From Desulfosporosinus cupriresistens (GTDB lineage: Bacteria; Bacillota; Desulfitobacteriia; Desulfitobacteriales; Desulfitobacteriaceae): DNA of 64,000 nucleotides. Each line of letters starts with the position of its first letter. Position 1 is the first letter of the stretch. The notes under the pieces were generated by a model. That model saw only the letters and a list, made by a program, of their open reading frames with translations, did no database searches and was not told the DNA's origin. The translations under genes were made by a program, and so were the position numbers. The stretch covers positions 1 to 64,000 of the forward strand of contig NZ_MASS01000011.1 in the NCBI RefSeq assembly GCF_001707885.1, in the 5' to 3' direction. This document shows positions 43,872 through 53,726 of the stretch, piece after piece.

Positions 43872-46800
43872 ATGAACCTGAAACCCATCGTCTTTATCGA
43901 TACCGAAATCGAACCGAAAAGTGGAAAAGTTCTGGATATCGGCGGTGTCAAGGGCGTTGGCAGTTCATTTCACTCCAATTCTCTGGTTGACTTCGCCAAG
44001 TTTCTTTATGGGTCGGACTATGTTTGCGGCCATAATATCTTCAATCATGATTTGAAATATATTCGCAATGCCCTCATTTATGCGGGCATTGATGACCCGA
44101 CTATTATTGATACCTTGTTTCTTTCTCCACTGCTTTTTCCGGCCAAACCTTATCATAAGCTGGTTAAGGACGATAAGCTGCAAACAGAAGATACCAACAA
44201 TCCACTGAATGATTCCATTAAGGCCAAAGACCTTTTCTTTGATGAGATTGCAGCTTTTCAGCAGACAGATGGTGATTTGCAGCAAATTTTTTATCAGCTC
44301 TTGAGAGAGCAAAAGGAGTTTTCCGGCTTCTTTCATTTCCTTGGCTATCAGGCAGACCATATGGATATCGAAAAAGTGATTCGGGAAAAGTTTCATTCTC
44401 AAATCTGCGCAAACAGTGATCTGGCCAGGATAATCGTGGAATATCCCATCGAATTGTCCTACTCTCTGGCGTTAATCAATACTGATAATCGGTATTCCAT
44501 TACACCGCCCTGGGTTTTGAAGAGCTATCCGGCAGTTGAACGGATCATGTTTTTGCTGAGAAGTTGCCCGTGTCTGACAGGTTGTGCGTATTGCGATCAG
44601 GCCCTGGACGTTCGTCTAGGGTTGAAACGGTTCTTCGGCTTTGAGAATTACCGGACCTATGCCGGGGAACCGTTACAGAAGAATGCCGTCCAAGCGGCAG
44701 TTGACAACAAATCTCTTTTGGCTGTCTTTCCTACCGGTGGGGGGAAATCCATTACCTTTCAAGTGCCGGCTTTAATGAGCGGGGCCGCCACCAAGGGGCT
44801 GACCGTGGTTATCTCTCCCTTGCAGTCCTTGATGAAAGACCAGGTGGATAACCTGGAAAAAATGAATATTACAGATGCAGTGACGGTCAACGGTTTGCTG
44901 GACCCCATTGAAAGAGCCAAGGCTTTGGATCGCGTGGAAAATGGTTCAGCCTCTATTCTGTATATCTCACCGGAGTCTTTGCGTTCCAAAACCATTGAAC
45001 GGTTGCTTTTAGGCAGAAATGTGGTCCGTTTCGTGATTGATGAAGCTCACTGTTTTTCCTCCTGGGGTCAGGATTTTCGGGTGGACTATTTATATATTGG
45101 GGACTTTATCAAAAGCTTACAGGAACAGAAAAGTCTTTCGGAAGGGATCCCTGTTTCCTGCTTTACGGCGACTGCCAAGCAGAAGGTGATTGCAGACATT
45201 CGAGACTATTTTAAGGAAAAGTTGGCCTTGGACTTGGAAGTATTTAGCTCCAATGCCTCCAGAAGCAATCTTCATTATGAGGTGTTCGAGAAGCAAAATG
45301 AGGAGGACAAGTATAACACGCTTAGGAATATGATCGAAGAAAAGAATTGTCCGACGATCATCTATGTGTCCCGCACCCGTAAAGCGGAAATATTGGCGCA
45401 TAGATTAACTCAAGACGGTTATCTGGCCAGAGCTTACCATGGTCAAATGGATAAGCAGGAGAAAACTGAAAATCAGGATGTCTTTATGCGGGGAGAAATT
45501 CAGATCATGGTAGCCACCTCGGCCTTTGGCATGGGGGTGGATAAGAAAGATGTGGGGTTGGTCATTCATTACGACATCTCCGATTCCCTGGAGAATTATG
45601 TCCAGGAAGCAGGAAGAGCAGGACGGGACGAAACTATTTCAGCAGCCTGTTGTGTACTGTTTAATGATGATGATCTGAGTAAGCATTTTGTGATGTTGAA
45701 CCAGACTAAGCTGAGTATGCAGGAAATTCAGCAAGTCTGGAAAGCTGTTAAAGATCTCACCAAATCCCGGAAACAGGTATCTCAATCGACCTTAGAGATT
45801 GCACGCAAGGCCGGGTGGGATGATGGTATTATGGACATCGGAACCAGAGTGACCACGGCGATTGCAGCCTTGGAAACAGCAGGCTATCTGAAAAGAGGTC
45901 AGAATTGCCCAAGACTCTACGCCAACAGCATCTTGGCCAGAAATGCCGAGGAGGCCATTCAGAGGATTGACAGTTCCGCACGTTTTAGTGGTAAGCAAAA
46001 GGAACAGGCCACGCGGATCATCAAGAAACTGATCTCCAGTAAAAGCAAAGGTCGCTCCGGTGATGAAGAAGCCGAAGCAAGAATCGATTATATCTCCGAT
46101 CATTTGGGCATTGTGAAAGAGGACGTCATCCAGATTGTCAATCTTTTGCGGGAGGAAAAGATTTTAGCAGATTCTAAAGACCTCAATGCCTTTATTAAGA
46201 AAAAGGATAGCGGGAAGAATTCTCTGAGTATCCTGAAGACCTATGGGCAAATCGAGAAATTTCTCCTCTCAGTCATCAGTGATGAGGAAAAAATCATTCA
46301 TCTAAAGGAGCTGAATGAGCAGGCGGAAGCGTCGGACTGTGAAGATGTCTCGCCCAATAAGCTCAAAACCATTCTAAACCTTTGTGCGATCAAAAACTGG
46401 ATCAAACGGCAGACAACACCCCATTCTAAAAACCATCTGGCTGTTCTGGCGCTGTTTGACAAGGAAACGCTGACAGCAAAGCTGGAAAAACGGAATGATC
46501 TTGCCCGCTTTATTTTGGAGGTACTTTATGATTTAAGTAAAACAGATTCAGGTACGGATGAAAGCAGTCAGGAGGAAGTGCCGGTAGCCTTTTCTGTTTT
46601 GGAGCTGAAAGATAAATACGCTAATCAATCCACCCTCTTTCAGACTAGCGCAACGACGGAAGAGATTGAGGATGCTCTGTTCTATCTTTCCAGAATCGAA
46701 GCCTTGAAGATAGAGGGCGGCTTTATGGTGGTTTATAATGGGCTGACCATTGAACGCCTGGAGAAGGATAACAAAAAGCGTTACAAAGTAGATGATTATC

Positions 46801-48686
46801 AGAGGCTGGAGCAGTACTACCAAAATAAAGTCCAGCAAATTCATATCGTTGGAGAATACGCTCGGAAAATGATCAGGAATTACCAAGAAGCCCTCCAATT
46901 TGTGGATGATTATTTTAAGTTGAATTACAGTTCCTTTCTGCAACGATACTTTCCGGGCAGCCGTGAGGACGAAATCAAGCGCAACATTACACCCTCTAAG
47001 TTCAAACAGCTGTTTGGCGAGCTGTCACCGACTCAACTGAAGATTATCAATGATAAGGAATCAAAGACGATAGTCGTCGCTGCCGGGCCGGGAAGCGGTA
47101 AGACGCGGATTCTGGTGCATAAGTTGGCATCCCTGCTGTTAATGGAAGATGTCAAGCATGAGCAATTGCTGATGGTGACCTTTTCGAGATCTGCAGCGAC
47201 GGAGTTCAAGAAGCGATTGTTAAAGCTGATCGGCAATGTGGCCCACTTCATTGAGATTAAAACCTTTCATTCCTACTGTTTTGACTTATTGGGCCGAGTC
47301 GGCTCCCTGGAAAAGTCAGGGGATATCATCCAGGAAGCGATTAAGCGGATCAAGAACGGGCAAGTCGAACCGGGCCAGATCACGAAAACGGTCTTGGTTA
47401 TCGATGAGGCGCAGGATATGGATGCCCATGAATTTGCCTTAGTCGAGGCTTTGATGGAACAGAACGATAGTATGCGGATCATTGCCGTTGGGGATGATGA
47501 CCAGAATATTTTTGAATTCAGGGGCGCCAGCTCCAAATATATGGAGAGCCTGATTACAGAACATGATGCGGTGATGGTGGAACTGGTGGAAAACTACAGG
47601 AGCAGACGAAATCTCGTCGAGGCTGCCAACCAGTTTTTAATGCGCATTCCCAACCGCTTAAAGCACACGCCCATTATGGCCGTCAAGAGTAACAACGGCA
47701 AGATTAAACGGGTTCACTACCGAAGCCGTCATTTGATGACGCCCTTAGTCGAGGACATCCTCGCCCAAGGGCTTACCGGAAGCACCTGTGTTTTGACGAA
47801 GAGGAATGAAGAAGCTTTACAGATTGCCGGGATGCTCATGAAGAAGGGCAGGCAGGCCAAGCTGATTCAGTCCAATGAAGGGTTTAACCTCTATAACCTT
47901 TTGGAAATCCGGTATTTTCTGATTCGCCTTAATTTGACCGAGGATGTTTATATTATCAGTGATGATCTTTGGGAAAATGCCAAGAGAAGACTGGCAGAGC
48001 GGTTTAGCGGCAGCTTGAATTTAGAGAGTTGTCTTAATCTGATTAAAGATTTTGAGGCCACGAATCCGAAGTATAAGTACAAATCTGACCTGGAGATCTT
48101 TATCCGCGAATCCGTGCTGGAAGATTTTGTAGGGGAGAATGTGGAAACGATCTATGTATCAACCATCCACAAGGCTAAAGGCCGGGAGTTTGACAATGTC
48201 TTTCTGATGCTGGACCAATTTGACCCCGGTACGAATGAGGCCAAACGCCAGCTCTATGTGGCTATGACCAGGGCAAAAAACAACCTGACGCTTTACGATA
48301 ACGGGAACTATTTAAATTCCCTCAAAGTAGAGGATATGCAAGTGATTGCTGATTCTCAAACCTATCTTCCGTCTCAGGAATTGGTGATGCAATTATCCCA
48401 TCGGGATGTCCAATTGGATTTTTTCCTCTACTGCCGTCCTCTGGTTAAGGATCTGAACAGCGGTGAGTCTCTTGGTGTTGACGGGAACGGCTGCTATAAT
48501 GCCAAGGGCCAGGCAGTTCTCAAATTCTCTCATAGATTTTCAAAACAAATAGAGACGATGAGGCAAAAGAATTATGTGCCGAAAACAGCCAAAATACGCT
48601 TTATTGTCTATTGGCAGAAGGAAAACACTGAGGTCGAGGTTAGGATTGTTTTGCCGGAGCTTTATTTTGAGAAACTATTGCCATGA
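43872..48686 (+). CDS. Exonuclease - RecQ helicase - UvrD helicase fusion
   Basis: A 1604-residue protein with three enzyme modules. The N-terminus is a DEDD 3'-5' exonuclease: FIDTEIEPKSG (about 8), GHNIFNHDL and SIKAKDLFFDE. A RecQ superfamily 2 helicase follows: FPTGGGKSITFQVP (about 285), VIDEAHCFSSWGQDFRVDYL and YVQEAGRAGRDE. The C-terminal third is a UvrD/Rep superfamily 1 helicase: VAAGPGSGKTRILVHKLA (about 1077), VIDEAQDMDAHE, VGDDDQNIFEFRGA, STIHKAKGREFDNVF and YVAMTRAKNNL. It would unwind and degrade DNA ends. AAAGGAGGAA precedes the ATG. It is related to large bacterial RecQ fusion proteins; the location suggests defence or repair of invading DNA (inference). Confidence 0.88.
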   Translation: MNLKPIVFIDTEIEPKSGKVLDIGGVKGVGSSFHSNSLVDFAKFLYGSDYVCGHNIFNHDLKYIRNALIYAGIDDPTIIDTLFLSPLLFPAKPYHKLVKDDKLQTEDTNNPLNDSIKAKDLFFDEIAAFQQTDGDLQQIFYQLLREQKEFSGFFHFLGYQADHMDIEKVIREKFHSQICANSDLARIIVEYPIELSYSLALINTDNRYSITPPWVLKSYPAVERIMFLLRSCPCLTGCAYCDQALDVRLGLKRFFGFENYRTYAGEPLQKNAVQAAVDNKSLLAVFPTGGGKSITFQVPALMSGAATKGLTVVISPLQSLMKDQVDNLEKMNITDAVTVNGLLDPIERAKALDRVENGSASILYISPESLRSKTIERLLLGRNVVRFVIDEAHCFSSWGQDFRVDYLYIGDFIKSLQEQKSLSEGIPVSCFTATAKQKVIADIRDYFKEKLALDLEVFSSNASRSNLHYEVFEKQNEEDKYNTLRNMIEEKNCPTIIYVSRTRKAEILAHRLTQDGYLARAYHGQMDKQEKTENQDVFMRGEIQIMVATSAFGMGVDKKDVGLVIHYDISDSLENYVQEAGRAGRDETISAACCVLFNDDDLSKHFVMLNQTKLSMQEIQQVWKAVKDLTKSRKQVSQSTLEIARKAGWDDGIMDIGTRVTTAIAALETAGYLKRGQNCPRLYANSILARNAEEAIQRIDSSARFSGKQKEQATRIIKKLISSKSKGRSGDEEAEARIDYISDHLGIVKEDVIQIVNLLREEKILADSKDLNAFIKKKDSGKNSLSILKTYGQIEKFLLSVISDEEKIIHLKELNEQAEASDCEDVSPNKLKTILNLCAIKNWIKRQTTPHSKNHLAVLALFDKETLTAKLEKRNDLARFILEVLYDLSKTDSGTDESSQEEVPVAFSVLELKDKYANQSTLFQTSATTEEIEDALFYLSRIEALKIEGGFMVVYNGLTIERLEKDNKKRYKVDDYQRLEQYYQNKVQQIHIVGEYARKMIRNYQEALQFVDDYFKLNYSSFLQRYFPGSREDEIKRNITPSKFKQLFGELSPTQLKIINDKESKTIVVAAGPGSGKTRILVHKLASLLLMEDVKHEQLLMVTFSRSAATEFKKRLLKLIGNVAHFIEIKTFHSYCFDLLGRVGSLEKSGDIIQEAIKRIKNGQVEPGQITKTVLVIDEAQDMDAHEFALVEALMEQNDSMRIIAVGDDDQNIFEFRGASSKYMESLITEHDAVMVELVENYRSRRNLVEAANQFLMRIPNRLKHTPIMAVKSNNGKIKRVHYRSRHLMTPLVEDILAQGLTGSTCVLTKRNEEALQIAGMLMKKGRQAKLIQSNEGFNLYNLLEIRYFLIRLNLTEDVYIISDDLWENAKRRLAERFSGSLNLESCLNLIKDFEATNPKYKYKSDLEIFIRESVLEDFVGENVETIYVSTIHKAKGREFDNVFLMLDQFDPGTNEAKRQLYVAMTRAKNNLTLYDNGNYLNSLKVEDMQVIADSQTYLPSQELVMQLSHRDVQLDFFLYCRPLVKDLNSGESLGVDGNGCYNAKGQAVLKFSHRFSKQIETMRQKNYVPKTAKIRFIVYWQKENTEVEVRIVLPELYFEKLLP

Positions 48687-48960
48687 TTATAAATCGGTCC
48701 GCCTCGTCTTATGAGGAAATTAAGCAGATGTGTTTGCGGCCATTATATCTTATATCAGCGGGTGCCGGGGTACGACCCAATTTCTTACCCGCATCTGTGA
48801 GTGACAAACTGATTGCGCATCAATAAAGTTATGAATGCGTAACAACAGTGTTGATGCCCATCATAGGAAACTCATCTTGTAATAGTGAAAAACAATATGA
48901 TATTTGGCCTGCTTTCCAGTAAAGAGTCGGCGGGGGAAAAAAGTAAATTTGCATTAAATT
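48687..48960. other. Intergenic region without recognised feature
   Basis: No gene, strong hairpin or consensus promoter seen. Confidence 0.3.
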
Positions 48961-48972
48961 GAGGTGACGACA

Positions 48973-49872
48973 ATGGCTATGCGTGGTAAAAGCATAAATC
49001 TATTTCTCATGGATGGAGACCCAAACGGGCGAATCAAATGTACCCTTGCAAATTGGACAGGAGTAGCCTATAAAATTCCTCGCACTGAATTGGAAAAGTG
49101 CAAAGGACGTGATGACCTCTCACAGAGCGGGGTCTATTTCCTGTTTGGGTCATCAGACCAGACTGGCGAAAACACTACCTATATAGGGCAAGCTGGCATA
49201 AGGAAAAATGGTGAGGGCATTCTTTACCGATTGCAGGAACACAAACGCAATCCAGATAAGGATTACTGGACGGAGGCGGTTGTGTTCACCACTTCAAACA
49301 ATTCTTTCGGACCAACGGAGATAAGCTACCTTGAAAACCGATTTGCCAATATGGCTGTCGCGGCAAAGCGGTATTTAGTTAAGAATGGCAACGAACCAAC
49401 ACCCGGACACATCACCGAGGAAAAAGAAAGCGAACTGGAAGAGTTCGTAGATTACGCCAAAATTATAATGAGTACACTCGGTCATAAGGTGTTCGAACCC
49501 TTGGCTCAAATAATACTTGCTTCCTCGGCAACTACCCCATCTGATGAGCGGGGCAGCCTGTTTTTTTCCATCAAGCGAAGCGGTGCAAACGCTCAGGCAC
49601 GCTTGACCAGCGAGGGTCTTGTGGTTATGGCGGGTAGTTCCATCCGGAAAGATTCCGTGCCAAGTTGCCCTGACTATGTTAAATCCGCACGTGAGGACAA
49701 CAAAGAGTATATAGATAAGAACGGTATTTTACAAAAAGACATTCTTTTCAAAACTCCGTCTGGTGCTTCGTCTTTTGTCCTCGGCGCGCCTACCAACGGC
49801 AACGTTGAGTGGAAAACCGAGGATGGTAAGACTTTCAAGGAAGCAGAGGCCGCTGAAACAGCAGATCAATGA
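48973..49872 (+). CDS. GIY-YIG nuclease with DUF4357 domain
   Basis: A 299-residue protein. The GIY-YIG core is SGVYFLFGSS ... TTYIGQAGIR, with the active-site Arg in LYRLQEHKRN and Glu in ISYLENRF. A C-terminal DUF4357-like domain follows (LVVMAGSSIRKDS, then FKTPSGASSFVLG). It would nick or cut DNA. ATG 48973 has GAGGTG at 6 nt; GTG 48964 is an alternative. It is the first of three genes in a probable operon with a DnaQ-like exonuclease (gap 25) and a broken third gene. Confidence 0.85.
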   Translation: MAMRGKSINLFLMDGDPNGRIKCTLANWTGVAYKIPRTELEKCKGRDDLSQSGVYFLFGSSDQTGENTTYIGQAGIRKNGEGILYRLQEHKRNPDKDYWTEAVVFTTSNNSFGPTEISYLENRFANMAVAAKRYLVKNGNEPTPGHITEEKESELEEFVDYAKIIMSTLGHKVFEPLAQIILASSATTPSDERGSLFFSIKRSGANAQARLTSEGLVVMAGSSIRKDSVPSCPDYVKSAREDNKEYIDKNGILQKDILFKTPSGASSFVLGAPTNGNVEWKTEDGKTFKEAEAAETADQ

Positions 49873-49897
49873 TACGGAAAAGCCAAGGAGGAAACCT

Positions 49898-50458
49898 ATG
49901 AGCACGTTTGCCGTTATTGACACGGAAACAACATGGGGTGATGAGGTTATGTCTATCGGTGTTGTCATCGCCGACTCGGAAATCTTCGAGTTGGTGGACA
50001 AACGTTATTACATACTCACCCCTTTCAAGAATCACGGCGGTATGTACGCCTATGCTCTCTACATCAACGGTATTAAGCCTGACCTTGAGTGTTCAAGAGA
50101 AATGGTAATGACCGAGCTGGTTCGTTTTCTTGCCGCCTACAAGGTCGAGACCATGTTTGCGTATAATGCCTCTTTCGACTATCGTCATCTACCAGAACTG
50201 TCATACCTCGTTTGGTATGACATCATGAAGATGGCGGCGTATAGGCAGCATAACCCCAAGATACCGTGTCGTGCCGAGTGCCATGGCACTGGTAGATTGA
50301 AGCGCGGATATGGTGTGGAAAGCGTTTACAGAATGCTGAGCGAAGATTTGGTGTATTGCGAGATGCACAATGCGCTGACCGACGCGATAGACGAATTGGA
50401 AATTATGCGACTTCTTAACCATGAACTCGGCAAGTATGTATCGGCGAGAATAGGGTGA
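49898..50458 (+). CDS. DnaQ-like 3'-5' exonuclease
   Basis: A 186-residue DEDDh exonuclease: AVIDTETTWGDEV with the DxE pair, FAYNASFDYRHLP with the second Asp, and CEMHNALTDAIDELEIM with His and the last Asp. It is probably metal-dependent and degrades single-stranded DNA or RNA. AAGGAGG precedes the ATG. Middle gene of the GIY-YIG operon. Confidence 0.85.
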   Translation: MSTFAVIDTETTWGDEVMSIGVVIADSEIFELVDKRYYILTPFKNHGGMYAYALYINGIKPDLECSREMVMTELVRFLAAYKVETMFAYNASFDYRHLPELSYLVWYDIMKMAAYRQHNPKIPCRAECHGTGRLKRGYGVESVYRMLSEDLVYCEMHNALTDAIDELEIMRLLNHELGKYVSARIG

Positions 50459-50486
50459 CAGATAAAAAGTTCTAAGGAGAATGGTT

Positions 50487-51224
50487 ATGAGCCATCCAAA
50501 ACAGGGCAGGGATTTATACAGACCCATAATCAAAGAAGGGACCATCTTGCTTCGTCAAAGAAAACTCAGGGTGCTTTTCTAGGCGCTCAACTATCCAACG
50601 CTAACAATCAGGTTGACGGACAGACTGAATGGGTTAAGGTTGACGAAGACGATTATGATTACAGATACTCACCCTACGACTATGAGGATGAACGAGAGCC
50701 AGCAGAATTGACCGAAGAACAGCGAGAAATGGCCGCGCCAAGTATCAAAAAAGCGTGGCTAGGTATATCTGGAAAGAAAAATGCTAAAGGTTTGTCAAAA
50801 AAACACAAGACTTGCGACACCAAAATTATGTCAGCGAGGTCCTCTGTTTCGGGTTTGTTTACGCAAGAGATTGACGAAGCCTACGGAAAGTATGTGAACA
50901 ATATGACCAGCGAGAAAGCACAGTGGGAACTACTCGATATTTTCATTCTCTCCGCAGTAGTCGCGGCAAAAATCAGAAAGCTGTCCAACGCTCGAATTGT
51001 AAATTACGGAAACCCACAAGAATACATAGAGGGCAAAGAAGTCATAGAAAAACTCAGCGCACCCTCAATTCGTGGACAGCATTAACAGAATTCTGCAAAT
51101 CAACCCAAACTTGTTGGAAGAGAAGTCGCCTGCTCTGTCCATGATAGTAGGACGCTCTCTGATCGTGGACGGCGATTATTTGCCAATTGAAAACAAGGGG
51201 CTTAGAGAAGCTTTTTCGCTATAG
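50487..51224 (+). pseudogene. Third gene of the GIY-YIG operon, frameshifted twice
   Basis: ATG 50487 with AAGGAG begins MSHPKQGRDLYRPIIKEGTI and runs out at 50580. The same protein appears to continue in another frame (KTQGAFLGAQLSNANNQVDG ...) from about 50556 to 51085. A second shift near 51065 leads to VDSINRILQINPNLLEEKSP and a stop at 51224. An acidic Tyr/Asp stretch (DEDDYDYRYSPYDYEDE) and helical segments are visible. Unknown family; restored length about 245 residues. Confidence 0.6.
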
Positions 51225-51399
51225 CTCGGACTTTTATAACGATTACCGAACCTTTCAACGATATGATTCTGAGTGTGCATTTTATCAATTACTAAAATAT
51301 TGCCACCAAATACGCCCGACATGAAATTTGGACTTGTTCCATCACACATATAAGATCGTAGAAACGCCGTGGACTTATCTCCTGCACGGAAATATCCTG
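51225..51399. other. Non-coding decay region
   Basis: No supported gene or structure seen. Confidence 0.25.
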
Positions 51400-51622
51400 A
51401 AATCGTGAAGAGGTTAAATAGCTATAGCTCTCATCTAAGCCATAGGTGGGGGCTATTTACATGAATTCTTTAAAACCAGTATCGACTATCTGGTGGGATT
51501 GACCAATAATAAAAAGCCCTATCGTTAATTTTAGTGATCGACACGTTCTCTTACATAAGGTAGTGGGGATATTATTAATAAGTTAGGGGAGAAGTGGCGG
51601 CCAGGCGGCCGCCGTTCTTTTT
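51400..51622 (+). repeat. Deleted copy of the 26,030-26,706 region
   Basis: Text from three places of that region is fused: GCTATAGCTCTCATCTAAGC with GGTGGGGGCTATTT (compare 26047-26083), AAACCAGTATCGACTATCTG through AAGCCCTATCGTTAA (the XRE 3' end), and GAGAAGTGGCGGCCAGGC (the terminator). Most of the XRE gene is missing. Confidence 0.75.
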
Positions 51623-51699
51623 GACTGCCTTTCTTATCTGTAAGTTTCGCCGATTTATTAATGATGTTCATAGACAAAGAGAAAGCCAATGATGAGAAT

Positions 51700-52278
51700 C
51701 AGTGGATTAAAGAAAAATATTTGGGATTTTAACACACAGAATATCATAATCTATTGTTGTTATGAACCGCTGCCAAGGCATTTGGGTGAAAGTGCATTTA
51801 GAAAGTTTAGTAATAATTTTGCGGCTACATTGCATATAATGCCATAATATTTGATCTTCGTAATACAAGTAGGAAGAATATGCAGAAGAAAACCTTCTTG
51901 CAATTTTTTTGACATTTAGGGTCATGACCTTAGAAATATTTCAGTCCTTATAATCCTTCCAAGAAAAACTTACCGATTTTCTGTCAAATGACTGAATTCT
52001 GGAGTTGCAGATAGCGATTCTGTGAATATAACGCCAAGATATTTAACAACATGCCCTGGGATTTAATTGGTTTATACATAAAAACCTTTTTCGAAATATA
52101 ATCCATCAACAAAGGAGGAAAAATTACTCTCAGATGAAAGCTTCGCAGCATTAAAGAAGCTAATTTTCCCTTCTTCAAAAGCCTTCTTAAAATAATACAG
52201 GAACTTCTCTCTGAATTTCTTCGAAACTGCTTTGACTGGAATTTTGCTTGCACCGGGATATGTAAACATTATTGGCAA
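51700..52278 (-). pseudogene. IS91-family transposase remnant
   Basis: On the minus strand the text MFTYPGASKIPVKAVSKKFR, then AAKLSSESNFSSFVDGLYFE and KGFYVYTNQ or, shifted, LLNILALYSQNRYLQLQNSV, follows the Y2 transposase of IS91 (Transposase_32). Further on SFSWKDYKD and VMTLNVKKIARRF match its C-terminal part. Several frameshifts and stops make it inactive. Confidence 0.6.
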
Positions 52279-52314
52279 TTGCTAAGATCAATGAATTAAA
52301 AGGAGGAACATACC

Positions 52315-52815
52315 TTGACTTCAACGTTTACAAAAGCAGCTGGAATTGGTTTTATTGTTTTATCAGCATTAAGACTAACTCCAATTATAAATGCCACTGG
52401 AAAGTGGTTGTTATATGTTTCAATCGCAGCGTTATTCTTAATATTATCGGACTTATTAGAATTCATTATTGAAGGTATAGTAGAAAAGAAAGGGGTCAAT
52501 TTAAACAAGGCAAGAATACTCCTGCGTTCAATTTTTCTTGCGAGCGCAGTGATAGTTATAATCGTTTTACCTAATTTGAAAATTGATATTCCAGTAAAAC
52601 AAGTTAATGCATTGAGTGACGCCATAACACTTGTTAGCTTAGGTATTGCAATAACATTGATTGGATTTAAAACAGAGAGAGTGCAAATCTCATCATTTAA
52701 TAACACTAATAACATAAATAATGAGGTAAGAGAGTTTATAAATTCTATTGAAGGAAAGAAAATTATTGATGAACGGATAAGCGAATTATCGTTACAAAAT
52801 GCAAAACAGCTATAG
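52315..52815 (+). CDS. Four-helix membrane protein of unknown function
   Basis: A 166-residue protein with hydrophobic segments GIGFIVLSALRLTPII, WLLYVSIAALFLILSDLLEF, IFLASAVIVIIVLPNL and LVSLGIAITLIGF, then an acidic helical tail. TTG 52315 is the start because AAAGGAGG is 8 nt upstream and no ATG is near. Single gene between an IS91 relic and the PIN/XRE module. Family not recognised. Confidence 0.65.
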   Translation: MTSTFTKAAGIGFIVLSALRLTPIINATGKWLLYVSIAALFLILSDLLEFIIEGIVEKKGVNLNKARILLRSIFLASAVIVIIVLPNLKIDIPVKQVNALSDAITLVSLGIAITLIGFKTERVQISSFNNTNNINNEVREFINSIEGKKIIDERISELSLQNAKQL

Positions 52816-53219
52816 TAGCGCGGATGACAAGACAAAAATAATCTGAAAGATAATATGCTAGATATTTCCTATTAGTAAATCGTTTTTAGCACAAAGGATT
52901 GAATCTTGTGCTGTGAATATTAGCAACATAGCCAATTGCCGGTACAGAGAATCTTACAGCTCAAATAATGAGTAAAATATATTTAATGGCAGTCTGACTG
53001 GTAATTCCGGTTCTACTGCCTTTCTTTTTGTAGAGTTGGCTCTTGAATACATACAATCTTAATCCACATAATGATAATGTTCATTCAAAGACCAACGGTA
53101 CCTTAACTTGGACACACATATTAATGTCTGTGCCAGATGGTATAATTTTTTTAGAGCATTACTCAATTAACAAAAAGAATCAGGTAGATATTCAAGCACA
53201 AACAAAGGATCTGTTAACA
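52816..53219. other. Intergenic region
   Basis: A 66-codon frame from TTG 53043 overlaps the end of the PIN gene and lacks a good ribosome site; I do not call it. Nothing else is recognised. Confidence 0.3.
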
Positions 53220-53723
53220 TTAACCAAATCCCAGTCTCGATAAGGCCTTTTCAACAATGCTGGCTGTAATGTATTTCGGATTAATCCTATTAATATCGAG
53301 GATAATCTCTCTGGCATGTGTGGCAGGGAGTCCGCCAGATTCCACTAACATACAGATTAGTTCGATCCCCCAAATTGGCGTTACCCCTTCAGATTCACAC
53401 ATTTGCCTTAATGGTTTGTCATTAGTCACACAAGTCCAACTAAAGCTTTTGGCAAGAATTAAACATACGTTGTCTTGAAATGATAATGATCCTCTTTTCT
53501 CTGCCGCTAACATAACCTGGTCTAGTTCAGGTTCTACAAGTAAAATCCCTAGTTCAGCGCAATCACTTTCGTTAATTTCACTGATTTCATCTAAAACGGG
53601 AGTTGCTAAATATACTTGACCAACGTAAGTGCAAATCAATTTAATAATTGTTCTGTCACATTTTAAGAAATCAATAAGAATATTAGCATCTAATATTAAA
53701 AATTGACTCTTTGTAATTGCCAT
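53220..53723 (-). CDS. PIN-domain protein, likely toxin-like RNase
   Basis: A 167-residue protein. PIN acidic residues are in FLILDANILIDFL (first Asp), TPVLDEISEI (Glu), LSFQDNVCLILAK (Asp) and CVTNDKPLRQ. PIN proteins are metal-dependent ribonucleases, often toxins. The gene starts 4 bases after the XRE-ImmA gene ends, so they are one operon. The partner is the likely antitoxin or regulator. Confidence 0.8.
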   Translation of the reverse strand: MAITKSQFLILDANILIDFLKCDRTIIKLICTYVGQVYLATPVLDEISEINESDCAELGILLVEPELDQVMLAAEKRGSLSFQDNVCLILAKSFSWTCVTNDKPLRQMCESEGVTPIWGIELICMLVESGGLPATHAREIILDINRINPKYITASIVEKALSRLGFG

Positions 53724-53726
53724 TCA

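Noticed and set aside
53043-53243. 66-residue gene before the PIN gene
   Set aside because: No ribosome site, it overlaps the opposite gene, and there are no recognisable features.
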